The notes under the pieces are model-generated. The model did not search any database and was not told where the DNA came from. It saw only the letters and a program-made list of their open reading frames with translations. Of a stretch of DNA of 64,000 bases, positions 14,852-23,100 are shown piece by piece (position 1 is the first letter of the stretch; the number at the start of each line of letters is the position of its first letter). Origin of the DNA: Myxococcus dinghuensis (GTDB lineage Bacteria > Myxococcota > Myxococcia > Myxococcales > Myxococcaceae); contig NZ_JAKCFB010000038.1 of the NCBI RefSeq assembly GCF_024198235.1, positions 1 to 64,000 of the forward strand, written 5' to 3'. The position numbers and the translations under genes were made by a program.

Positions 14852-15952
14852 TCATGTCTGCTTCTTGGGAACCACGAGCCCCTGGCTCAAGCGCTTGAGG
14901 ACCCGCTTCTTCTGGCGACGCTTGTAGGACTCGTGCGAGTTCTCCCCCAGCTCGTTCTGCCGGGCCGTCTCCTCGTCGACAATCTGGAACTCGACGAGGG
15001 AGATCACCACCCGCCCCTTCCGAGGCCGGGTGTCCTCCTCGGGAGGAGGCAGGTACGAATCCATCCGGATGGGGATGTCCACCACGAAATTGAGCGCGCG
15101 GTAGGAGTTCCCCGAGAAGGTATTTCCATTCCGGGACTCCCGAGCCTCGTAGTCGCGGTCCAGGTGGAGATTGGGGATGAACTGCTCGAAGTGCGGGTAC
15201 TCCTCCAGCACTCCCTTGAACGGAAGGAGTGTGTTCTCCGTCTGGTCTGGAACCACCAGGTGGAACGGGAAGAGTCGCTGAGTCAGGTAATAGAGAACGG
15301 GCAGGAGGTCCTCTCGCGTGCGCGTGACGACCCGAAAGCGCGTCCGGTCATAGACCTGGGCCGCCACAGTCTCCTTCTTCGCGAGCAGCTTCGTGATCAG
15401 GGAGTCCTGCGTCTTGATGGAGTGCGCGAACTCGACGACGGGAAGCCCCTTCTCCTGCATCTCCGTCGCGACGCGGAGAACCTTCTCCATCACCAGTTCC
15501 GCGAGCTCTGCCTCGGAAACCGCCAGCCGGAAGAGGAGATCCCGCCCCTCGATATGCTGGATGACATGCATCACCTTCAGCACGACGCAGGCAATCCGCC
15601 GATGCCGGGAGTTCCCCATGGCGCCTGAGGCCAGGAGGAACAGGTCGTGGATCTCCCGAGGCTTCGCGACCGCATCCGCGACCCGGTAGTTGAAGGTCTT
15701 CCGGAGGTACTCGACGGCCTCCGCCAACACCAACTGCGCCCAGGCCTCGTCATAGGGACGAGAGACGTCGAGTTGGCACAACCGAAGGAACCGATCGACC
15801 TCGTCCCGCTCCTTGAAGTGCATCCGTCGCCAATCGATGACGGAGCCACCACGCAAGATGAGCCGGATGCGCTCGAGCTCGCGCAGGCCCATCTCCGCCA
15901 CCGTGCGGATGGGGATGTCGGGAAGTACTGGGGCGAGGGAGGGGGGCTTCAC
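14852..15952 (-). CDS. TIGR04552-type protein with RelA/SpoT-like synthetase motifs
   Basis: This 366-residue soluble protein is recognisable as the myxobacterial TIGR04552-type family of unknown function. The C-terminal half (about 175-350) carries the motif order of the RelA/SpoT (p)ppGpp synthetase fold. K180-x3-S184-x3-K188 corresponds to the 'K-x3-S-x3-K' ATP motif. D202-x4-R207 (YDRTRFRVV) corresponds to 'D-x4-R', Y284 to the 'GYQS' tyrosine, and E321-x-Q323 (VEFQIVD) to 'VEIQIRT'. ENSHESYKRRQ (337-347) corresponds to 'AExGxxAHWxYK'. The usual Arg two residues before K180 is Ser. The N-terminal ~170 residues are helical and not an HD hydrolase. Possible activities are alarmone synthesis or nucleotide/RNA pyrophosphorylation; none is shown. 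Confidence 0.75.
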   Translation of the reverse strand: MKPPSLAPVLPDIPIRTVAEMGLRELERIRLILRGGSVIDWRRMHFKERDEVDRFLRLCQLDVSRPYDEAWAQLVLAEAVEYLRKTFNYRVADAVAKPREIHDLFLLASGAMGNSRHRRIACVVLKVMHVIQHIEGRDLLFRLAVSEAELAELVMEKVLRVATEMQEKGLPVVEFAHSIKTQDSLITKLLAKKETVAAQVYDRTRFRVVTRTREDLLPVLYYLTQRLFPFHLVVPDQTENTLLPFKGVLEEYPHFEQFIPNLHLDRDYEARESRNGNTFSGNSYRALNFVVDIPIRMDSYLPPPEEDTRPRKGRVVISLVEFQIVDEETARQNELGENSHESYKRRQKKRVLKRLSQGLVVPKKQT

Positions 15953-16005
15953 ATCAGGGTTCCTATCCGAGCCTCCCTCTCCAGGAAAGCCCTCAGGCGC
16001 GGGAA

Positions 16006-16035
16006 GACCCTCTCCGGACTTGACCCGGGAGGGTC
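16006..16035 (-). terminator. terminator of the MORN-repeat gene
   Basis: Read on the minus strand, GACCCTC (16035-16029) pairs with GAGGGTC (16012-16006), with extra GC pairing toward the loop. It starts 35 bases after the MORN gene stop and lies upstream of the TIGR04552 gene. Confidence 0.5.
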
Positions 16036-16069
16036 CTCAACCGCCCCAGCGGACGAACCGGACCTACCG

Positions 16070-16546
16070 CTACTTCGACGCAACCTCTCGGTTGTTGCGC
16101 CACTCCGACTGCTTCACCAGCTTGCCGTCCGCGGCGAACTCCTGGACGGTGCCCTCGCGCGAGCCGTGGACGTAGTGCTCGACCTTCTTCGTCTTTCCGT
16201 TGGCGTGGAGTTCAACGACGTCGCCGTGGAAGTTCCCCCCCTGGAGCTGGGCGGTTCCGTTCACGTTGCCCTTCTCGTCGAAGAAGGTCCACTTGCCCGA
16301 ACGGAAGCCATTCTCAGACTGGCCTTCGGCCTGCTTCGCCCCGTTGGGATAGAACCACATGGCGGGACCATGAGGCTGACCGTCACTCGTGCGCACGCAC
16401 ATCGTGGTGTCCTTGCCCTGCTCAACGCCACCCGTCTGGCGGGTCCCTGCCGGACAATTCAGCCTGGGAGTCGCAGCCATCGCAATGGAAGGCATCGCAA
16501 CCAAGACAGTCAGGCCAACGAACCGGGTCCACTTTCCGAGCATCAT
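16070..16546 (-). CDS. secreted MORN-repeat (YwqK-like) protein
   Basis: This 158-residue protein has a signal peptide (FVGLTVLVAMPSIAMAA). About four MORN-like repeats follow: GPAMWFYPNGAKQAEG, GKWTFFDEKGNVNG, GDVVELHANGKTKKVE and GTVQEFAADGKLVKQ. Such repeats form beta-hairpin ladders, often in envelope proteins; automated pipelines sometimes name them 'toxin-antitoxin YwqK antitoxin' without function. The start was set at the second of three possible Met codons (MMLGKW), with a GAGGGA site at proper distance; the upstream MERGKS start is less likely. It is on the same strand as the TIGR04552 gene, separated by a hairpin. Confidence 0.75.
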   Translation of the reverse strand: MMLGKWTRFVGLTVLVAMPSIAMAATPRLNCPAGTRQTGGVEQGKDTTMCVRTSDGQPHGPAMWFYPNGAKQAEGQSENGFRSGKWTFFDEKGNVNGTAQLQGGNFHGDVVELHANGKTKKVEHYVHGSREGTVQEFAADGKLVKQSEWRNNREVASK

Positions 16547-16673
16547 GCTTTTCCCTCTTTCCATTCGACGAGACAGCCACCGTCACTTCGATACAAACAG
16601 ACGGGCCGGACCTTCCTGATATTCAGCCTCACACCCGACCCGCCACCAGCGAACACGTGCGCTGAAATGCGAA

Positions 16674-16709
16674 CCGCCCCACTCCCGAATGAATCCGGAA
16701 GGGGGGCGG
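16674..16709 (-). terminator. terminator of the Cys-rich lipoprotein gene
   Basis: CCGCCCC (16674-16680) and GGGGCGG (16703-16709) form the core of a hairpin with additional pairing toward the loop (TCC/GGA). On the minus strand it starts 37 bases beyond the lipoprotein stop. Confidence 0.55.
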
Positions 16710-16746
16710 CTCGAGGCATCAACACCTCAACCAAGAAGCCAGCGTC

Positions 16747-17676
16747 TTAGCGGGTGATGTTCTGGCAAACAGGGTTGCCGTTGGTGAAGTAGAAGCCCAC
16801 CTGGATCGCCTGGGAACCCGTCGGGCGGCACAGGTAGACCTGGAACTCCGCGTCACGCAGGTTGGTCGTGCTGCGGTTGTAGCCCGTGCCCGGGACCAGC
16901 AGCCCCTTGCCGAAGACGTCGGTCTGCGACGCCGCCGTGGTCACGTAGAAGAAGCCAGCCAGACCGTTGCGGGTCGCCGGCCAGTCGGTGTCCGTGCGGT
17001 AGGCGCGAACGCTCACGATGAACGCGTCATCGGCGCCGGCGCCCTGCGCGCAGTAGCTGGAGTTCGTCTCATAACGAACGCGGGTCACCTGGTAGATGAC
17101 CGGACCGTTGCTGCTGGTCACGTTCCAGCTCGGGCGGTTGCTCGAGAAGTTCTCGCAGGTCGACGGGGCCACCGGGGCGGCGGTGCAGGTCGAGCTGCTG
17201 CAGAACTCACCGTAGGAGCAGGTGCTCTGGGCCGTGCCGCTGCAGGTCTTGCCCGTCGTGTCGTCCTCCTCGCACTGACCCGTGCCGGTGTTGCACACGC
17301 GGCCGACGGAGCAGTCGGTGTCGGAGCCGCACTTCGGCACGCACACGTTGTCGAGGTCGGAGCAGACCAGGTCGGTAGACGTGGAGCCCGTGCCACCGTT
17401 GCAGAGCACGTCGGTGGAGCACTGGCAGATCTTGGTGTTCGCGTTCGAACCCGTGCCGCCCAGGGCCGCGCAGGTCTTCGCAGTGTCGGGACAGTCGGAG
17501 CCCGACTCACACGTGGTCACACAGACGCCCGCGGTGGGGTGGCAGATCTCCGTGCCCGCGCAGTCGTCGTTGGTGTTACAGCCGCTGGCGCTCGTCTCGT
17601 CGTCGCCGCAACCCGCCATCAAACCGCTCACCGCGCCCAGTGCCGAGAGCACCAGCATCATCTTGCGAAGCTGCAT
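16747..17676 (-). CDS. Cys-rich lipoprotein
   Basis: This 309-residue protein has a lipoprotein signal with Cys23 (LMAGC) then GDDE; the acidic residues after Cys could affect sorting. The N-terminal ~170 residues hold over 20 cysteines in repeated patterns such as CNTNDDCAGTEICHPTAGVC and CGSDTDCSVGRVCNTGTGQC. This 'C-x5-C-x5-C-x6-C' unit is common in myxobacterial surface lipoproteins. The C-terminal ~130 residues form a beta-rich domain (VIYQVTRVRYETNSS, FQVYLCRPTGS, VGFYFTNGNPVC). Function is unknown. A good SD (GGAGGGAATCCC) precedes the ATG. It lies downstream of gltJ but has its own likely promoter. Confidence 0.8.
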   Translation of the reverse strand: MQLRKMMLVLSALGAVSGLMAGCGDDETSASGCNTNDDCAGTEICHPTAGVCVTTCESGSDCPDTAKTCAALGGTGSNANTKICQCSTDVLCNGGTGSTSTDLVCSDLDNVCVPKCGSDTDCSVGRVCNTGTGQCEEDDTTGKTCSGTAQSTCSYGEFCSSSTCTAAPVAPSTCENFSSNRPSWNVTSSNGPVIYQVTRVRYETNSSYCAQGAGADDAFIVSVRAYRTDTDWPATRNGLAGFFYVTTAASQTDVFGKGLLVPGTGYNRSTTNLRDAEFQVYLCRPTGSQAIQVGFYFTNGNPVCQNITR

Positions 17677-17768
17677 GTTGGGATTCCCTCCGTCAGTCTG
17701 CTTGGAAACGTCGCGCGGGGTCTCCGGCCTCTGAAGTCAGACCCCGACGTCCATGCGAACGGGCTCGG

Positions 17769-17797
17769 CTTTAGTCCTGCCCGTCCTGATGTGTCAA
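17769..17797 (-). promoter_or_regulatory. sigma-70-type promoter for the Cys-rich lipoprotein
   Basis: On the minus strand TTGACA (17797-17792) and CTAAAG (17774-17769) are separated by 17 bases. The predicted leader to the ATG is about 85 bases and contains a hairpin, GGGGTCT/AGACCCC (17717-17745). The -35 is perfect and the -10 is weak. Confidence 0.5.
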
Positions 17798-17879
17798 CGA
17801 GTGTCGACCACACTCTAGACGCCGCGTTCCGAGCGAAATTCACCCCACTCGGAAGCGAACATTCCCACCGGACCGCACC

Positions 17880-17894
17880 GTGGCACAGTGCCAC
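17880..17894. promoter_or_regulatory. perfect 15-bp inverted repeat downstream of gltJ
   Basis: GTGGCACAGTGCCAC is two 7-base arms around one base, at 35 bases past the gltJ stop and about 85 bases upstream of the lipoprotein promoter. One-base spacing argues against a terminator hairpin and for a dimeric regulator site. Confidence 0.4.
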
Positions 17895-17929
17895 CCATGT
17901 CACGTGCGACCCTACCCTTCGCTCAAGTC

Positions 17930-20017
17930 TTAGAACGTGAAGGGGAAATCGATGGGGTCGCCCTGCTTCTTGTGACGAGGGAAGTTCCAGCTCTTGATGA
18001 GCCCGGAGATGCAGGACGCCATGTAGGTGCTCTTGAACTCGTCCGTCTTGCACGTGACATTCGACGTCTTGCCGCTCGGCTGGATGGTCCACCGCATCAC
18101 CAGCTTGCCGCTCAGCGACGGGTCCTTCTTCTTCTGCTCGTTCACGCACTTCACGATGGCGGGCTTGTTGTTGAGCACCACCGCCATGACGTCGGAGGTC
18201 TGCAGCCGCTCGGGCACGGCGCTGCCCGGCTCCGGCGGGACATACGCGGTGCGCGTCGTCTCCGCCTGCTTGGTCTCGGGCTTCGCCTTCTTCACGCCGA
18301 ACAAGTCGTCGAAATCGTCATCCTTGCTCGACGACTCCACGCGCTCGGTCCGAGCCACCGGCTGCTCGTCCGCCTCCTCGCGGCGGTTGTTTTGCGAGGA
18401 ATTGGACCGTCGCGTCGACGGCCGCTCCACCTTCGCCACCACGGCATGCTCCGGAGGCTTCGCCGCCTCCACAGGCGCTGCGGGCGGAGGCGTCACAGGC
18501 GCTGAGGGCTGAGCCGTCGCCACCGCGGGCGGCGGCGTCGCCACGGGAGCACCCGCCACGGGAGCACCCTCCGCGGGTGGCGTCCCTGTCGTGGGAGTCC
18601 CCGGCGCGCCGGTGCCTGCCACGGGAGCCGTCCCCGCCGCGGGCACCGCGGCGACCGTGGTGGGCTGCGTTGGCGCCGCCGGCGGAGGCGTCACAGGCGC
18701 CGTCGGGGGAGGCTGCGTGTTCACCGCGACCTGCGCGGGAGGCGGCGGTTGCGCGGCCGCCACGGGCTGCTGCGCCGACTCCCCCTTGTTCGAGAGCATG
18801 GCGACCGCCGCGCCCCCCAGGCCCAGCACACCGACGACGATGCCGACGATGAGGCCCACCTTCCCCTTGCCCCCCGACGCAGGCGGAGGCGGGGCATACG
18901 CGGGCGCATAGCCCGGAGGCGGATACGGCGCGGGAACAGGCTGCGCGTAGTGCGGGGCAGGCTGCCCGTAGGGCACGGGCGCCGGCTGCCCGTATGCGGG
19001 CATGGGCTGCTGCGGATAGGGCGCGGGCGCCGGCTGCATGTGCGCCGCCATGGCCGCGCTCGCCCCCATCAGCGACGGCGACGACACAGGCTCCGGCGGC
19101 GGCATGGGCACGTCGAGCAGCCGGGACTGCGACACCGGCTCGCGGCCCAGCGCGGGAGCGGGCGTCGGAGGCGGCTTGGTCAGCGCGTCGTTCTCCTCCT
19201 TCACCAGCGAGGCCAGCACGCTGCCCACGGAGGGCTTCCACCCCACCGGGGCCTCGGCCGCGGAAGGCGGCGGCGTGGGCGAGCCCTTCGACTTGCCAGC
19301 GCTGAACGCCGACTGCACCGGCCCCGAGGCCACGGAGGGCGTCGTGCCCGACACCGGCTCGGGCGCGACGATGGTCGGCTTCGAGGGACGCGGCGCCAGC
19401 ACCGACGCCAGCTCCGCCGTCTCCGACAGCGGAATCCAATCGCTGAAGCCCGAGCGCCAGCAGAGGCTGTCGGGCCCCACCTCGCCACGGTCCCACGCGT
19501 CCTTCACCTTCTCGACCGAGAGCGGGCCCACCTGCTTCTCGTCGATGGCGACGTACCACTCGTGCGACGTGGCCGCGGGCTTGGCGTCCTCCTTGTCGGG
19601 GGCATCCTCCGCCTCGGCCAGCTTGCGCACGTTCTCCGCCGTGGCCTCGCGCGCCGCGGCTTCGCCCGAGGACTCACCCGCCGGAATCTTGTGCGTCCCG
19701 GAGCTGAGCACCTGGTCGAACACCGCGCCGATCTCGTCCTCCTCCACGTCCGTGAAGAGGCCGCCTTCGGGCGGAGTCCCCAGCGACGTGGGCAGCGCGG
19801 CCGCCGCGGACGACTCGGCCTCCTTGCTCGCGCCGTTCGAGGTGGAGGGAGCGGTCGACGCGGAGTCCCCGGCGGCGTCCTTCCCGGCGGACGCACCTGC
19901 GGGACGCACGGTGATGGTATGGCCGCACTTCTTGCAACGAACCTTGACCCCCTTGGGGCCAACCTTGTCGTCGCTGATCATGTACTGCGCGCGGCAGCTG
20001 TCACAGACGAAGCGCAT
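17930..20017 (-). CDS. gltJ: gliding motility protein GltJ (AgmX)
   Basis: This 695-residue inner-membrane component of the Glt gliding machine starts with an N-terminal zinc ribbon (C5, C8, C28, C31; MRFVCDSC and VRCKKCG). An acidic linker precedes a GYF domain (about 152-206: WYVAIDEKQVGPLS, WRSGFSDWIPL). Then follow a long Pro/Ala-rich region, one membrane helix (about 385-405), and a further Pro/Ala/Glu-rich periplasmic linker. The TonB-like C-terminal domain (about 600-695) ends in IDFPFTF. In M. xanthus the cytoplasmic zinc ribbon and GYF parts interact with MglA and motility regulators, and the periplasmic end reaches toward the outer membrane. The start at MRFVCDSC is the conserved one; 21 upstream codons of the frame were excluded. 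Confidence 0.95.
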   Translation of the reverse strand: MRFVCDSCRAQYMISDDKVGPKGVKVRCKKCGHTITVRPAGASAGKDAAGDSASTAPSTSNGASKEAESSAAAALPTSLGTPPEGGLFTDVEEDEIGAVFDQVLSSGTHKIPAGESSGEAAAREATAENVRKLAEAEDAPDKEDAKPAATSHEWYVAIDEKQVGPLSVEKVKDAWDRGEVGPDSLCWRSGFSDWIPLSETAELASVLAPRPSKPTIVAPEPVSGTTPSVASGPVQSAFSAGKSKGSPTPPPSAAEAPVGWKPSVGSVLASLVKEENDALTKPPPTPAPALGREPVSQSRLLDVPMPPPEPVSSPSLMGASAAMAAHMQPAPAPYPQQPMPAYGQPAPVPYGQPAPHYAQPVPAPYPPPGYAPAYAPPPPASGGKGKVGLIVGIVVGVLGLGGAAVAMLSNKGESAQQPVAAAQPPPPAQVAVNTQPPPTAPVTPPPAAPTQPTTVAAVPAAGTAPVAGTGAPGTPTTGTPPAEGAPVAGAPVATPPPAVATAQPSAPVTPPPAAPVEAAKPPEHAVVAKVERPSTRRSNSSQNNRREEADEQPVARTERVESSSKDDDFDDLFGVKKAKPETKQAETTRTAYVPPEPGSAVPERLQTSDVMAVVLNNKPAIVKCVNEQKKKDPSLSGKLVMRWTIQPSGKTSNVTCKTDEFKSTYMASCISGLIKSWNFPRHKKQGDPIDFPFTF

Positions 20018-20152
20018 CTTTTCCGCCAAGCCTCGGAAATGACGGGAGAAATCCCGTCGGAATCGTAGAAGTCGCCACACGAGGGGTCAAGGATCAGCTC
20101 CTCGACCGCCCGGTTGGTCATCAACGCGTGAACCCTCGCTGGGGTTCTACCG

Positions 20153-23100
20153 CTACTTTCGTGCCTGGACCTCCACATGTGTGCCAACAGCCACACGGAG
20201 GTGCTGCAGCTCCTCGGAGGTCGCGAACACGAGCAACTCCTTGAGCTTGGTCCGCGGCGGCACCCGGAAGGAAGCCCCCGTCTCGCCCTGGACCATGCGG
20301 CGGACCGGCTCCATCTCCCCGGCGACGAAGAGCCCCACCCGCGCCGCGGTGAGCTCCGCCCCCTCCAGGAACTGTCGGACCGCCTGGGGTGTCGCGGTGG
20401 GCAACCAGGCCCTCGCGGCCTTGGCCAGCGCCGCCCGGTCCACCTCGGTGAGGCACTTCTCCAGGGCGCGGCGCTCCGGCTCCACGCCGTGGAGCGACTC
20501 GGCGACGCGCACGTTGCCCACCACCAGGTTGAGCGCCGCCTGGAGGATGGCCTCCAGCCGCTCCGCGGGCACGTAGTGCGTGAAGGCCAGCTCGGGACGC
20601 GCCAGCGCCAGCGCACGGCCCAGCAGGTAGTACACCTCCTTCTGCCCCTGCTCCGCGAAGTACTTGCCGCCCACGCGTACGCTGGGCGGATGCGTCTGCA
20701 GCAGCTCGACGTTCACGAGCGGCTCGGGGGCCGGCTCGTTGGAGCGACGCGCCATGCGCTCGCGCGTGGCCACGAGGAAGGGTGAGTACAGCTCCACGGC
20801 CTCCATGCCCAACAGCCGCGCGACGTAGCGGTAGTGGTGGACGTGGTACTCCTGGGCGCTGCCCACGTCGATGCGGTGCTTCTTGGGCACGAGCTGGTAT
20901 TGCGTGAACGGCACCCCGTACAGGTGTCCCGCCTTCGCGAAGAGCAGGCCCAGCAGCTCCGCCAGCGGCCCGCGCGCCTTCGGGTGGAACAGGTGCGAGT
21001 GCCACAGCTGGTCGTCCACCGGCCGCTGCGCCACTTCCTTCTTCTTCGCGTAGGGCCCCAGCTTGGTGAGGATCTCCTTCTCGTCCTCGCCCGCCTCGCC
21101 GAGCAACCCCGACGCCGCCTGCGCCGCCAGCCAGGCTGCGTCGTAGTCCTTGCGCAGCGCCGACAGCCGCACCAACTGACCGCACACCTTGCGCGGGTCG
21201 GTGGTGTTGGGGAGCGCGCGGCGCAGGGCGACGACGGCCTCCTCCTCCTTGCCCGGCATGCTCCCGGCCAGTTCGGCGAAGGTCTCCTGCACGGCGGCGT
21301 CCTCCGGCAGGCCCTTGGCGGCCACGCCGTACGCGGCCACCGCGCCCTCCGGATGCTTGAGCACCTGGTGGTACAGGTCGCCCAGCGCGCGCCACAGCGC
21401 CATGCGCGCCGCGTGTGTCTCCGGCGTCTTCGGCAGCCGGCCGAGCATCTTCGTGTAGTTCTCCTCCAGCGGCTTCCACTGCCGGGCCCCACCCAGCATC
21501 GCCTCCAGTGCGCTGAAGGCCTCGACGAAGCGCGGATCCAGGTCCAGCGCGGCGTTGAAGGCCAGGGCCGCGCCGTCCACGTCGCGCAGGTCGTCGCGGC
21601 GTAGCTCGCCCAGCGCGAACCACACGCGCTTGGCCTTGTGCGGCTCCAAGGCGAGCGCGGGGAGCGCCAGCATGCGCGCGAGCACGTCCGCGGCCTTCTG
21701 GCCCTGCCGCGTCTCGCGCAGGAGCACGTACAACTGGTCCATCACCTCGAGCGTGTCCGGCTGGGCCCGCAGCGCGCCCGTGAAGGCGTCGATGGCCATG
21801 TACGGGTCGTGCAGCTCGTCGCGCGAGACGCGCCCCAGCTCCAGGTAGACCTTGGCCTTGGCCTCGCCCTCCAGCACGCCGACGAGTTGCTGGCGCAGGT
21901 CCGCCGACTTCTCGAACTGGCCCGCCTTGTCCATCAGGATGACGAGCGCGCGCAGCGTGGGCTCGTGGCCCGGGTCGATGGCGAGCGCCTTCTCGAAGTG
22001 GTTCTGGGCGCGGTCCGTCTGGCCGAGCGCGGCGTGGATGTCGCCCAGTTGCCAGTACACCTCCACCACCTCCAGGTCCGTCAGCTCCTCGCGGTGGTGG
22101 ATGAGGATGGTCTGGAACACCTTGAGCGCGCCCTCGTAGCGGCGCGTCTGGACCAGCAGGTTGCCATAGCCCTCGAGCGCGGGCAGGTACGTCGCGTCCC
22201 GCTCGTAGGCCGTCTCGTAGCAACTGAGCGCCTTGTCACGCCGGCCCAGCTTCTCCGCGACGTAGCCCAGGCGATAGAGCTGGCGGCACAGGTCCGCGGC
22301 CGTGGCGGAGTCCTTCTCCACCATGGCCTTCTCCGACAGCTTGCGCGTGACGATGTCGAGCATGCGCTCGGCGGACGGCCACTCCTCGTGGGCGATGTAG
22401 ATGTCCGCCAGCGGCCGCGCGGCCTCGATGCTGTCCGGGATGTGCTTGAGCGCCTCCTCCCAGTAGCCCGTCGCCGTGTCGCGGTCCTCGCGCGTCTCCG
22501 CGTGGTAGCGCGCCACGTCGAGCAGCGCGCGCCCCTTGGCCGCCGGGTCCTCCGTCTGCTCCGCCTCCTGGCGCAGCGTCTGCTCGTAGCCGGTCCAGTC
22601 CTTCTCCTGCTCCTGGATGCCCTTGAGGGCGCGGATGCTGGGCAGGTGGCCCACGTCGATGGCCAGGGCCTGCTGGTACGCGGAGCGGGCGCTGCCCGCG
22701 TCCATCAGCATGTCCTCGTTGATCTTCCCGAGCCGGTAGAACAGCTCCACCGCGTCCTTCGTCTGCCCGGCGAGCTCCGCCTCCTTCTGGAGCATCTCCA
22801 GGGCGAAGGGCCAGTTGCCGCTGCGCTCGTAGAGGTTGCCCAACGCGTGCAGCGCGGGCCGGCACGCGGGGTCCGCGGCGAGCGCGGCGTGGTAGCTGTT
22901 CACCGCCTTGTTGAGCGCCTTGAGCTGCTGGTACTGGACGTTGCCGATGTCGACGTACAGCTCCGCCTGCTCCTGCGTGCTGGCAGCCAACGAGAGCTGA
23001 CGCTCGTACGCGACGATGAGGTCTTCCCAGCGCCCCTGGGCCCGCCGCAGCCGGATGAGCGACTTGATGGCCTGGACGTTCTGCGGGTCGATGGACAGCA

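Noticed and set aside
16070-16546. MORN protein as antitoxin of the RelA/SpoT-like protein
   Set aside because: It has a signal peptide and is separated by a hairpin; the 'YwqK antitoxin' label of such proteins has no functional basis, and a secreted protein would not neutralise a cytoplasmic enzyme.
18577-18911. CRISPR-like or minisatellite repeats in the gltJ proline-rich region
   Set aside because: The repeats are codon-level echoes of Pro/Ala/Gly linker sequence, irregular in period and in frame with GltJ.
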